This document shows, one piece after another, positions 45,009 through 53,131 of a stretch of 64,000 nt of DNA. The stretch's first letter is position 1, and each line of letters begins with the position of its first letter. The DNA is taken from the NCBI GenBank assembly GCA_030424715.1, contig JAUHWH010000007.1, positions 101,705-165,704 of the forward strand, in the 5' to 3' direction. A program made the position numbers and the translations under genes. The DNA is from Bdellovibrionia bacterium (GTDB lineage: Bacteria; Bdellovibrionota; Bdellovibrionia; Bdellovibrionales; JAGQZY01). The notes under the pieces are model-generated. The model was not told the DNA's origin, did not search any database, and was given only the letters and a program-made list of their open reading frames with translations.

Positions 45009-46172
45009 TTAAAGATCCTCAGACCCAGAGCCGCCACCGAAAGAACTGGCACTTCCAGGCTCCATGGTGGCGAGTGCTTTTAGCTTTCGGAGATTGGTTT
45101 TTTCAATATTGTATAATGGGCTTTTCAAATTCATGGTCGGCGCACTGTTAACCCTTGCCTCCAGAGCATAGTAGCATTTTAGAGATTGCTTTGTCCCAGG
45201 GACCTCTGTGATGCATGTTTCGAAGTAAGTTTCTGGTAAGTTCCACAGGGCGAAGCTTGAGAGACTCTCGTACATTTTACCTAGGGCATAATAGATTTTG
45301 GCACGCCAGTTTTTGTTCATTTCAGTACTCAGTCCACGGTGTAACAACAGGCTCTTATGGACGTCTTTGGCAAAATTGCCGCTGAGGACCGGTTGTTTAG
45401 ATAAAATCTTTCGCAACGAGGATTGGGAAAGGCCCTGGTTATTTTGCCAGCTTTTTAGATAGTTCTGCCATTGGGTGAATGCACGATTCTGTGACTTTGA
45501 AAAACGCTGTTTTTGTAACTTCTGGACAATTTGACTCGCCCGCTGTGGGTCATTTAAGTTTTTTAAGGTAATGAAGAGAGCCTGTTTTACAATCTTAATG
45601 GTCTCTTGGGGCGACATGCTTTGAGAATTGAGAGCCTCTTCAAGCACGGTCACCGCTTTGGGGAACTGGCGGGTGGCCACCAACAGGCTGGCGTGATCGG
45701 TGGGCTCCATTTTGGCTGTGATGTCATCGAACTGGTCCCATTTCATAAATGTCGGACCCATATTGGTTCGTGAATGACAAGTGCTACAGTGGTTCATAGA
45801 AGCCTGCAGAAGCTTTTGGGAATAGGCATAGCTCTCTACAAAATAACTCTCGTTGGCTTTTTGGATCAGTCTCTTTAAGCCTTTTAACCCAATTTTAAAA
45901 AGTGGGTCATTACCACTGAGGCCCTTGGCTGTGTGTTGATCTAATTCGGAGGCGCCCTGATTGAGATTTTTCAAGTAAAGGCTGATGAACTTCTCATTTT
46001 TAGGATCGCTGTAGCGTTTGGTGTTGAACATATAGGGCGTTAGTTTTTCGTAAGACTCCGCCATCGATCGCATATTGAGGGACCAGCCACCGGTCTGGGG
46101 AGAGTCACTGGTGCAGCCGCCAAGCGTGCTCAACAACAATCCTATCCACAATATATTTTTTACATAATTCAT
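45009..46172 (-). CDS. CxxCH lipoprotein (paralogue B)
   Basis: 387 residues. The start at 46172 is set by AGAGGAT upstream and the lipoprotein signal (STLGGC, Cys20). One heme-c motif CSTCHSRTNMGP lies near residue 130, then a helical body including LWNLPETYFETCI near residue 327. The C-terminus is Gly/Ser-rich (GSASSFGGGSGSEDL). It aligns with paralogue A (33729-34865) over the whole length, and the two flank the oxidase operon. It is followed by the small cytochrome lipoprotein, so an operon is likely. A palindromic operator candidate lies 42 bases upstream. Role in the respiratory chain is inferred. Confidence 0.76.
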   Translation of the reverse strand: MNYVKNILWIGLLLSTLGGCTSDSPQTGGWSLNMRSMAESYEKLTPYMFNTKRYSDPKNEKFISLYLKNLNQGASELDQHTAKGLSGNDPLFKIGLKGLKRLIQKANESYFVESYAYSQKLLQASMNHCSTCHSRTNMGPTFMKWDQFDDITAKMEPTDHASLLVATRQFPKAVTVLEEALNSQSMSPQETIKIVKQALFITLKNLNDPQRASQIVQKLQKQRFSKSQNRAFTQWQNYLKSWQNNQGLSQSSLRKILSKQPVLSGNFAKDVHKSLLLHRGLSTEMNKNWRAKIYYALGKMYESLSSFALWNLPETYFETCITEVPGTKQSLKCYYALEARVNSAPTMNLKSPLYNIEKTNLRKLKALATMEPGSASSFGGGSGSEDL

Positions 46173-46213
46173 TCTTATCCTCTGACAAGTCGACTCAGCT
46201 CTTTGCATTCATT

Positions 46214-46228
46214 GAGACAAAATGTCTC
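46214..46228. promoter_or_regulatory. Palindromic operator candidate in a divergent gap
   Basis: GAGACA-AAA-TGTCTC is a perfect inverted repeat (6-3-6). It lies between the start of CxxCH lipoprotein B (minus) and D-lactate dehydrogenase (plus). It shares its form with the site at 37791-37805 upstream of ccoI, suggesting a common regulator of respiration genes. Confidence 0.5.
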
Positions 46229-46336
46229 GCCTTTTCAAAGTCGACCTTGATTGTCTTTCACAAGTACAAAAGCCGTGCCATCATAGCTCTTTTTAATCTT
46301 GTTGTCTTTGACATAGTTTTCACTAGTATAAATTTC

Positions 46337-47335
46337 ATGGAACGAAAGAGAATTGCTGTTTTTGATACGAAAAAGTATGAGCGTCCTTACTACGAGGCGG
46401 TAGGTGATTTTACATTTGATTTTTTTGACACCCGATTGACGTCCGAGACGACGAGCCTTTGTCAGAATCACACGGGTATCCTCTGCTTCGTGAACGACTC
46501 TTTAGATCGTGCATGCTTAGAGTCTTTGGCCAAGCGGGGAGTGCGTTACATTGGCTTGCGCTGTGCGGGCTTCAACCATGTGGACTTGAAGGCAGCCACC
46601 GAATTGAATATCCGAGTGTGTCGTGTGCCCGGGTATTCGCCGCAATCGGTGGCTGAATTCGCTCTGTTGCAGATGCTCTGTTTGGCGCGAAAGTTCCACC
46701 GCTCCCTCAATCGCACTAAAGAGATGAACTTTGAGCTGGACGGACTTGTGGGACAGGCTCTTTTCGAGAAAACCGTGGGCGTTATCGGCACAGGGCAGAT
46801 TGGACGGTCCTTAATAGGATTGTTGGATGGCTTTCATTGCCAAATCTTAGCCTTTGATGAATTACCTGATCCTCAGATGACCAAGGGCCGGTCACTGCGC
46901 TACACCACTCTTGATGAGATTTTTACGAGGTCTGATTTCGTAAGCCTCCATGTGCCATTGACCCCTGAGACGCTACACCTAGTCGACAATCATCGAGTTG
47001 CTCAAATGAAGGAAGGGGCATTCATTATAAACACAGGGCGAGGCGGCCTGGTGAACACAAAAGCATTGATCGACGGTTTGAAAACCAAAAAGTTGGGTGG
47101 TGCCGGGCTCGATGTTTACGAAGAAGAAGAGAAGTACTTCTCGCGAGACTTTTCTGACCGGGGCATTGATGATGACCAGCTGGCTCGTTTGATGAGCTTT
47201 CCCAATGTGTTGGTGACCTCGCATCAAGCCTATTTAACCAAGCTTTCGTTGAGCCAAATCGCAGCCACCACTCTTGATAACCTGAGGCTTTGGCGGGACA
47301 ACAAGACACTATCCAACGAAGTGAGTTTTACGTAA
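46337..47335 (+). CDS. ldhA: D-lactate dehydrogenase (2-hydroxyacid dehydrogenase family)
   Basis: 332 residues from ATG 46337, where homology begins; an upstream in-frame start at 46247 would add 30 unlike residues. LRCAGFNHVDLKAA (residues 72-85), NAD-binding GVIGTGQIGRSL, NTGRGGLVNTKAL, and catalytic His in VTSHQAYLT near residue 296 fit fermentative LdhA closely. It interconverts pyruvate and D-lactate with NADH. The location next to oxidase genes and a shared operator-like site suggest control by oxygen or redox state. Confidence 0.9.
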   Translation: MERKRIAVFDTKKYERPYYEAVGDFTFDFFDTRLTSETTSLCQNHTGILCFVNDSLDRACLESLAKRGVRYIGLRCAGFNHVDLKAATELNIRVCRVPGYSPQSVAEFALLQMLCLARKFHRSLNRTKEMNFELDGLVGQALFEKTVGVIGTGQIGRSLIGLLDGFHCQILAFDELPDPQMTKGRSLRYTTLDEIFTRSDFVSLHVPLTPETLHLVDNHRVAQMKEGAFIINTGRGGLVNTKALIDGLKTKKLGGAGLDVYEEEEKYFSRDFSDRGIDDDQLARLMSFPNVLVTSHQAYLTKLSLSQIAATTLDNLRLWRDNKTLSNEVSFT

Positions 47336-47390
47336 GGGCCGGTTGTAGTTCTGAAGGTCACTCAAATAGCGACCGGTCGTGCAACACAGC

Positions 47391-48158
47391 CTAGGGACAG
47401 GCTTTGCCCCAGGTGTTGGCGTTGCTGTCACCAATGCCAAAATGAATGGCTGTGGTGGTGTAGTATCCAATGGCTCGAATGCGCCCTTGAGCTCTTAGTT
47501 TACACAGCTCTGAGAAGGCTTGGTTTTGCATATCTTTTGTCTTAAAACGCACGTCCACTGAAGTCCCAAAAGGATGACGTGATGGCGAGCCACCGACGTT
47601 TTTGTTGTAGGGTTCCGGACGCCACCAATTGTAGATGATTTCTGTGAGAACATTGTTTTGCTCAAATTCTTCGACGATCTTGACGGCCTCAATGGCGTTT
47701 TGCCAGGTGTCTTCGTCCGGGTGAATCAGTTGGTGCACTTGATCGCCGCCATAGGTGCAATGGAAGGTGTCGATACTGGCGGGGTTGGGGCGAAGCAACT
47801 GGTCGCACCAGCAAGAGCCGTTGGTGGCGCTGTAGCACTGTGAGAGAAATTGGTCTCGCTTCAGGTTGCCGGCCTCGACTTGTTGGATTTGCGACTGGTT
47901 GGCTTTTTTACAACTCCGTTGTGAGAAAATGGGTTGCAACTGATCATAGTAAAGAGATTTTAGACAGGTGGGGATCTCCTCGGTATTTTCGCCTTCTTCG
48001 CCTCCTTCTCCAGGGGGCGGCGTTGGGGTGATGGGAGGCTCCGGCGGGGTCTCTCCCAGAGACGTTTGAGTTTCAATCCCTTCGATTTCACTGTCGCTGC
48101 ATGCGGTGATTGAGAACAGACTCACTGTAAAAGCGATGATCAGGCACCGATAAAGCAT
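47391..48158 (-). CDS. Lipoprotein with M15-like peptidase domain
   Basis: 255 residues. Lipoprotein signal (SLFSITAC, Cys20), then a Pro/Glu/Gly-rich spacer (about 35-62, PPEPPITPTPPPGEGGEEGE), then a domain with SRHPFGTSVDVRFK near residue 197 and TAIHFGIGDSN near residue 239. The H-x6-D ... H-x-G pattern is that of zinc D-Ala-D-Ala carboxypeptidases and related M15 enzymes. It is likely a surface- or periplasm-anchored peptidoglycan peptidase. Several cysteines may form disulfides. Confidence 0.76.
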   Translation of the reverse strand: MLYRCLIIAFTVSLFSITACSDSEIEGIETQTSLGETPPEPPITPTPPPGEGGEEGENTEEIPTCLKSLYYDQLQPIFSQRSCKKANQSQIQQVEAGNLKRDQFLSQCYSATNGSCWCDQLLRPNPASIDTFHCTYGGDQVHQLIHPDEDTWQNAIEAVKIVEEFEQNNVLTEIIYNWWRPEPYNKNVGGSPSRHPFGTSVDVRFKTKDMQNQAFSELCKLRAQGRIRAIGYYTTTAIHFGIGDSNANTWGKACP

Positions 48159-48379
48159 AAAAGTCCCCCCAGCTGATCTCCTTATTCTAACCGAGACAAG
48201 CCGGTCTGTGGGTGAGCGCCCCGACTCAAGCCGGGGCGAAAAGTGTCAGATTGAACTCAGCCGGTGGACCCTGCGAATTTTGGTCGAAAGCCGAGGGGCG
48301 AGCCAAGCATAGTCTTAAGAGAATACTAAGGACTCGCAGTATTGAGCTTTGCGAGTTTCTATGGTCTTATACGGCGATT

Positions 48380-48856
48380 ATGTCGACACCCAACTACATC
48401 ACCCCCGCCGGTTTACAGAAACTCAAAGAAGAGTTGGAGTTCTTGATGAAAGAAGATCGCCCACAGGTGGTCAAAACGGTAGCCTGGGCGGCCAGCAATG
48501 GTGATCGAAGTGAAAATGCCGACTACATCTATGGTAAGCGACGCTTGCGTCAAATCGATGGCCGCATCCGATGGCTAACTAAGCGAATTGAAGCTGCCCA
48601 GATCGTTGATCCGAAAGAGCACGTGAATACGGGTAAAGTTGTGTTCGGGGCCACTGTAACCATTGAAGATGAAGACGGGGAGCTAAAGACCTATCAGATC
48701 GTGGGAGAGGACGAGATCGACACGGCCAAGATGAAGATTTCATGGAAAAGCCCGATTGCAAAAGCCCTTTTGAACAAAAAGTTGGGGGATGAAATCGAAA
48801 TTAGGAGACCGAAGGGTGAGTCCTACGTTGAGATCCGAGAGATCCAATATATATAG
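48380..48856 (+). CDS. greB: Transcript cleavage factor GreB
   Basis: 158 residues, the usual length, from ATG 48380. The N-terminal coiled coil has the acidic tip NGDRSENADYIYGKRRLRQID (split over about residues 38-58). It continues into GRIRWLTKRIEAAQIVD, the GreB form rather than GreA. The C-terminal FKBP-like domain holds FGATVTIEDEDGE and the Ser-Pro motif SWKSPIAKALL. It rescues backtracked RNA polymerase. Confidence 0.94.
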   Translation: MSTPNYITPAGLQKLKEELEFLMKEDRPQVVKTVAWAASNGDRSENADYIYGKRRLRQIDGRIRWLTKRIEAAQIVDPKEHVNTGKVVFGATVTIEDEDGELKTYQIVGEDEIDTAKMKISWKSPIAKALLNKKLGDEIEIRRPKGESYVEIREIQYI

Positions 48857-48928
48857 TTGCCTCTTCTTCTCTCTTGATGTTAACCCTTGGTTTTTGAAGC
48901 CGTTTATTCATTTATTTAAGGAGTTATT

Positions 48929-49201
48929 ATGTCTACAATTTCTGCAAAACACATTTTGGTCGAGCATTCTCATGAAGCCGATGATCTTTTGAAAAAAATC
49001 GCTGATGGCGATAGCTTCTCTGAGTTGGCTCAGAAATTCTCTAAATGTCCGTCAGGTCAGACCGGTGGGGATTTGGGTGAATTCGGTCGTGGCCGCATGG
49101 TCCCAGCCTTTGAAGAAGCCGCTTTTGCTTTGGACGTCGATCAAGTGTCTGCTCCCGTCCAAACCCAGTTCGGCTACCACTTGATTCAAAGAACAAAGTA
49201 A
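48929..49201 (+). CDS. Parvulin-type peptidyl-prolyl isomerase
   Basis: 90 residues after a perfect AAGGAG site. This is a minimal PpiC/parvulin domain: AKHILVEHSHEADDLL, FSELAQKFSKCPSGQTGGDLG, FGRGRMVPAFEEAAFAL and QFGYHLIQRTK, complete from first to last strand. It is cytoplasmic, with no signal. After the TAA stop, the same frame stays open through 11 KKT/KKA repeats to 49345, so readthrough or a relative without the stop would carry a lysine-rich tail. Confidence 0.93.
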   Translation: MSTISAKHILVEHSHEADDLLKKIADGDSFSELAQKFSKCPSGQTGGDLGEFGRGRMVPAFEEAAFALDVDQVSAPVQTQFGYHLIQRTK

Positions 49202-49213
49202 GGCCATTTTTTA

Positions 49214-49312
49214 AAGAAAACTAAGAAAACTAAGAAAACTAAGAAAACTAAGAAAACTAAGAAAGCTAAGAAAGCTAAGAAAGCTAAGAAAGCTAAGAAA
49301 GCTAAGAAAGCT
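49214..49312 (+). repeat. 9-bp tandem repeat encoding a Lys-rich tail in the parvulin frame
   Basis: Five copies of AAGAAAACT followed by six copies of AAGAAAGCT, all perfect. The period is three codons and the array is in frame with the parvulin gene, 12 bases after its TAA. Translated, it reads (KKT)5(KKA)6, then CGENHRLFYL and a stop. The last unit forms the left foot of a terminator hairpin. Confidence 0.96.
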
Positions 49313-49337
49313 TGTGGTGAGAACCACAGGCTTTTTT
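49308..49337 (+). terminator. Rho-independent terminator after the parvulin gene
   Basis: AAGCTTGTGGT (49308-49318) pairs with ACCACAGGCTT (49323-49333), an 11-bp stem with one G-U pair and a GAGA loop, running into six T residues. It is a strong terminator that places the KKT/KKA repeat inside the transcript. Confidence 0.88.
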
Positions 49338-49580
49338 ACCTTTAAATCTCTATTCCTTCATAGATTGACAAAGGCAGCCAGAGTGCAAGCTTAGCAAGCA
49401 TCTGTCATTTCGGTTGGCTACTTTTCACAGATACACCCTAAGCTCTGAGTTGGTGATTTTATACTTAGAAAACGTCAGTCTTCTTAAGACAAAGTATAGG
49501 GATCTTCTCTGCAGGTATTGGGGTTTTATTGATAGATGCTAAAACATCTGAGTCGGTCTGTTATTCAAAAAAGAGTCCGT

Positions 49581-50348
49581 TCATCCTTTCAGTTGATTAT
49601 GACTGGCACATAGTATTTGAAGGTTCTCAGGCCTCTGATCCCCTCCGGCTCGGATTGGCACAATATGGTCCACTTGTAAGAAATGGCTTGAGTCACACCC
49701 TGGATACTGACATCTGTAGGCTGATTTTTTTAACACAGAGTTTCTCAGGCGCTTGGAGATGAACCTTGGATTCCTTGATTTTGTCGGTCTAAATCTCGTG
49801 TCATCAAAAGCACTCAGCTCTTTTTCTATGAAGTTTTCAAAGAGGCTCTCAATGGTGTGTTTGTGTGACTTCAGAGCTTTTAGTTTTTCCAATTTTCTAT
49901 TTTGTTCATGGCTTAATTCAAGTCTTAGATAAACTCTGTCCTGGTATTCTGTCTTCTGAATCTTGATGGCTTTAAAAGGTTCAGCAAACATTTGTTTAAC
50001 CTCTCGGGTGGACTTATTCTCAATTCTCTTAAGTGTTTGACGCTTTTCCTTGGTGGGCTTACTTCGAATGTGTCTATAGACAGTTGTCACGGCCGAGAGG
50101 CTCAATCGGCCTTGGTCGATTTGTTCTTTAATTTCCGGAACCTCACGAGCCAAGCGCACACAGGCTTGGCGCTGATAGGCGGTGGCCTCTGAATATTGAA
50201 GCCCGCGCACCAGGTAATCAAAGAGAGACGAGTGGCCCAGTTCCAGATAGCCTCGACAGTCCTCCATCAATTGCAATTTATCTAAAATTTCAGAAGTGAT
50301 TCGTTTTTCCTGTCTCCTCAGTTCAAGGAGTTCTTGATGAATTTGCAT
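49581..50348 (-). CDS. HNH endonuclease domain protein
   Basis: 255 residues. A helical N-terminal region (ELGHSSLFDYLVRGLQYSEATAYQR, split over about residues 36-60) resembles the DUF222-type region often found ahead of HNH domains. The C-terminal HNH reads YRCQYPGCDSSHFLQVDHIVPIRAGG (about 211-236), then NLQILCASHNQLKG at the very end. Whether it cuts DNA in a defence, mobile-element or housekeeping role cannot be told. No partner methylase or mobile-element ends are visible nearby. Confidence 0.84.
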   Translation of the reverse strand: MQIHQELLELRRQEKRITSEILDKLQLMEDCRGYLELGHSSLFDYLVRGLQYSEATAYQRQACVRLAREVPEIKEQIDQGRLSLSAVTTVYRHIRSKPTKEKRQTLKRIENKSTREVKQMFAEPFKAIKIQKTEYQDRVYLRLELSHEQNRKLEKLKALKSHKHTIESLFENFIEKELSAFDDTRFRPTKSRNPRFISKRLRNSVLKKSAYRCQYPGCDSSHFLQVDHIVPIRAGGDQRPENLQILCASHNQLKG

Positions 50349-50898
50349 AAAACCTCTTTTGCTAACGGCACCATATCATGGGTTTGCATTTATAGATTTC
50401 GGCTTCATATTTGAAGCCCAGGAGGTCTTTTTAACTTTGATGAGAACGATGATAAAACAAAAATGAGTTCTTTTCAGCGCGCAACCTTGCTGTCCTGAAA
50501 GGCTGTAATGTTTGATTGTCACCAACAAACAAAAGTCTTTTTTTTGTTTAAAAGAGTGGTCAAATGAAAAACAACAAAATATCAAAAATGCTGCGATGCT
50601 TAGTGAGCGTCTAGAGTTAAAGGCTCTTCATCTTTTACGTGTTTGAGTCTCAATATCTTTTTTGGGTAATTCTAAAATGGGACAACTGTCCGACAAATAG
50701 GCATGTCTGGTCTGTGGTGTTATTCAATATTCTCAATATTTTAGTGCTGCGCCATTTAGGTAAATAAGATGGCACAGTAATCTGGGTGTTGGGCTTTTCT
50801 ACAATCTTACCATTTTTACAATTAACACACGTTTTTTACTTTGGATTGGTTACACATGCTATGAATAAAAATTAGTCGTCAAATTGTGGAGAGTATTT
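50349..50898. other. AT-rich intergenic stretch
   Basis: About 550 bases with visibly lower GC than the flanks. No frame has a ribosome site and plausible protein content; a 69-codon minus-strand frame has no credible start. It marks the left edge of an AT-rich two-gene island. Confidence 0.5.
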
Positions 50899-51363
50899 AT
50901 GAAATTTTATTTTATAGGATTCGTTTCGATTATGTTTTCTATGGAAACTTCTTTTGCTGGCATGCCTACTACTAGTATCACATGCGGCAGTGACAACATG
51001 AGCCTGTACGCAATTGAAACTATAATGTGCGAAGAGGTTATTAACTGCGAGACCGGGTCAGAGGTTGGCCCCGTGAACGGTCTCAGTGACCTGTTATCGT
51101 CTTTTGGTCCACCAAAAGACTTTTGCAGTCCATCACTACATTGCGCTTTAGAGAGAGGAGAGCTGGTTACAGCATCTCATACGTTCATCATTAATGAAGA
51201 TGTTTCTGTTATAGAAACGCAAGCTGAAAGACTGTTTAGTGATGACCTGAAAAGCTTTAGAACAACCTTCGGGGTTAAAGGACTAAACGAGCATGGTTTG
51301 ACTGCGCCAGAATCTTTAGAATTGTCGTGCACCAGTGAAACATTCGGCGGAGACCCGTCTTGA
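50899..51363 (+). CDS. Secreted cysteine-containing hypothetical protein
   Basis: 154 residues from ATG 50899 (GGAGAG upstream). Signal peptide MKFYFIGFVSIMFSMETSFA. Eight cysteines in the mature part suggest several disulfides after export. No family recognised. It is AT-rich compared with neighbours and overlaps the next gene by 4 bases, so the pair is an operon. Confidence 0.65.
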   Translation: MKFYFIGFVSIMFSMETSFAGMPTTSITCGSDNMSLYAIETIMCEEVINCETGSEVGPVNGLSDLLSSFGPPKDFCSPSLHCALERGELVTASHTFIINEDVSVIETQAERLFSDDLKSFRTTFGVKGLNEHGLTAPESLELSCTSETFGGDPS

Positions 51364-52277
51364 GAAGTATGAAATATCTTTTTGTCATTATCTTGTTACT
51401 GCCTGCCCTGGTTATAGCTAGCCCAGAATTTAGTTGTGATAAAACCGCAGATTTTTATAATGGTAGTTTACAAAAGATGAGACCAGTTGAAGATTCATTA
51501 TTACAACTTAATATAGGCAATAGAGACCTTGTGCTTTTAGGTGAACTCCATTGGAACTATGCTGATGATCAATTAAAAAATGTTGTCGAAAAAGTGAATT
51601 CATTTTGGAATTCTGACGTAAAAAAATGCTTATTTATAGAATACCCAAACCCGTCGGGCCTGGCTGGAGATGATGATCAGATATTTTCAGGGAATGTCTC
51701 GGAACATCCCTTTATACAAATAGGCTTAGATAACAATCCAAAAAGAATGGCGACACCTAAGAGTGCTGTTGCTTACATCAATGCTTATGAATCGCTAGAT
51801 GATTTTGGGTACACATTTATTAACGTAGATAATTTCAGCCTTCCAAATGAGACCGGGCTGGTCACTGAGCATATTGAAAAAAGAAACCATTACATAGCGT
51901 CTTCAATTCAAACTCATTATGATTCTGGAAAATGCGAAAAAGGCATCCTCATTGTGGGCCACTTTCATCTCGATGCTGCTAGGGTTAACAGCCATTCTGA
52001 GATCGAACCACTAGGCATTCAGCATCTTCTGACAGGACTGAGCTCATTATCCGTAAACATTCAAGCAACAAGAGCAAGGCATAAGTTTAAAACAAGTGAT
52101 GAAAACCAGTTCGATGGAGTTTTCGCACCTACTTGCAGCCAGCTTTCAAAAGATATCCTCGGTCTTTTTGAAGGAAACTTAGTTGATAATAATAATACAA
52201 CTCCAGTGGTTAAGGCTTCCGTAGGAGATGCCCTTAGTTTTTGGAACTTTACTGAATATACTTGGTTTCTAGATTAG
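51360..52277 (+). CDS. Secreted protein with EreA/ChaN-like motifs
   Basis: 305 residues from TTG 51360 (GGAG seven bases upstream; ATG 51369 is an alternative). Signal peptide (KYLFVIILLLPALVIA). LVLLGELHWNYADDQ near residue 58, LFIEYPNPSG near 92 and ILIVGHFHLDAARV near 196 give the G-E-x-H, E-x-P and G-H-x-H pattern. This pattern is shared by the erythromycin-esterase / ChaN / TraB-like fold. The active-site residues seem kept, so an exported hydrolase or heme/metal-binding role is possible. AT-rich, probably acquired. Confidence 0.6.
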   Translation: MRSMKYLFVIILLLPALVIASPEFSCDKTADFYNGSLQKMRPVEDSLLQLNIGNRDLVLLGELHWNYADDQLKNVVEKVNSFWNSDVKKCLFIEYPNPSGLAGDDDQIFSGNVSEHPFIQIGLDNNPKRMATPKSAVAYINAYESLDDFGYTFINVDNFSLPNETGLVTEHIEKRNHYIASSIQTHYDSGKCEKGILIVGHFHLDAARVNSHSEIEPLGIQHLLTGLSSLSVNIQATRARHKFKTSDENQFDGVFAPTCSQLSKDILGLFEGNLVDNNNTTPVVKASVGDALSFWNFTEYTWFLD

Positions 52278-52303
52278 ACGCTTCACTATATTCAATAACA
52301 CTT

Positions 52304-52325
52304 AGACCATCTAGGTTGATGGTCT
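52304..52325. terminator. Hairpin downstream of the AT-rich operon
   Basis: AGACCATC and GATGGTCT form a perfect 8-bp stem with a TAGGTT loop, 26 bases after the stop codon of the EreA/ChaN-like gene. There is no T tract, so termination is uncertain. Confidence 0.4.
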
Positions 52326-52361
52326 GTGCTAATTATTGGCTATTCTTCAAACAGCTAAGGT

Positions 52362-52663
52362 ATGTGGCCGTCAGAAGCCCGTGTTCGCAAAGGCTCACTC
52401 ATCCACAGAATGGCACGTAATTATATAAAGAACCCAGTCATGGTTAAACCCATCAATGCCTCTTCTAAATTGCTGCACAAGTACCAAGATCGCAAAACAC
52501 CCGCTGAAAAGTTGCCTATGAGAAGGCTACCAGTAGTCATATTGACCAACTCGCGGAGGAGTTTGACGTGCAGAGGTTGCAGACGGACCATACAGTGCCC
52601 AGCTACATTAGATTGTGGAGCGGATTGCCCGGGGATAGACTGCTCGTTGTAATCGGTCGTTGA
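52362..52663 (+). pseudogene. Possible decayed gene, frame broken
   Basis: One frame gives ASSKLLHKYQDRKTPAEKL, and a second frame (52514-52663) gives DQLAEEFDVQRLQTDHTVP followed by a strand-like LLVVIGR and a stop. Both read like protein, and together they suggest a gene split by a frameshift near 52520. I recognise no family. The surrounding stretch 52326-52777 holds nothing else that I can support. Confidence 0.25.
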
Positions 52664-52777
52664 TTGGGGGAGCCTGATGCTCCCACTGTTGAGTATTTTT
52701 CAAAATTGGTAATAAATATGATAATCAAGATGCTTTTAGGTCTTGAGGCTGTTTCTCTTAGTCTGCGTGGGGCACTC

Positions 52778-53092
52778 CTAAAATAGACGTTGGGCACACT
52801 TGGACCTAAAAGATGAGCTTGTTTTGAGATCGCTGTAGTTTTTCAGATGAATTATATGATTTGCGAGTTCCAAAGTGCCCTTCTCTTCGTCAAAAATTAA
52901 CTTTCCCTGTTGAAACTCTCGCTCTCCGTGATTCATGCTGCAAAAATGCAAATTTAAAAAGGAATGGTCTTTTTTGTTGTAGAGGAGCCAAAAATATTTT
53001 TGGTCGCGAGGGAGTTCCTCATCTAGAATTTTAATCTCAGTTAAAAAGTGTTCATCTCCCTCGAAGAAATATAGAAATTTAAATGGTTTCAG
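52778..53092 (-). CDS. Hypothetical protein with probable CTG start
   Basis: 104 residues. The frame opens 3 codons after a stop and has no ATG/GTG/TTG start near the N-terminus. CTG at 53090-53092 follows AGAGGTGA with about three bases between, and translation from it gives KPFKFLYFFEGDEHFL, a natural protein start. The rest is compact and mixed (KYFWLLYNKKDHSFL, KLIFDEEKGTLELAN). No family recognised; cytoplasmic. It lies 39 bases from the pyruvate kinase stop, on the same strand. A dead gene with a mutated start is the alternative. Confidence 0.45.
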   Translation of the reverse strand: MKPFKFLYFFEGDEHFLTEIKILDEELPRDQKYFWLLYNKKDHSFLNLHFCSMNHGEREFQQGKLIFDEEKGTLELANHIIHLKNYSDLKTSSSFRSKCAQRLF

Positions 53093-53131
53093 ATTTCACC
53101 TCTGCTGCTGCTGAGAATAGTCTATTCACCG

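Noticed and set aside
49214..49312. CRISPR array
   Set aside because: Units are 9 bp, directly abutting, with no spacers; no cas genes are present in the window.
50376..50585. 69-codon minus-strand frame in the AT-rich gap
   Set aside because: No ribosome site or recognisable content; AT-rich sequence gives such frames by chance.
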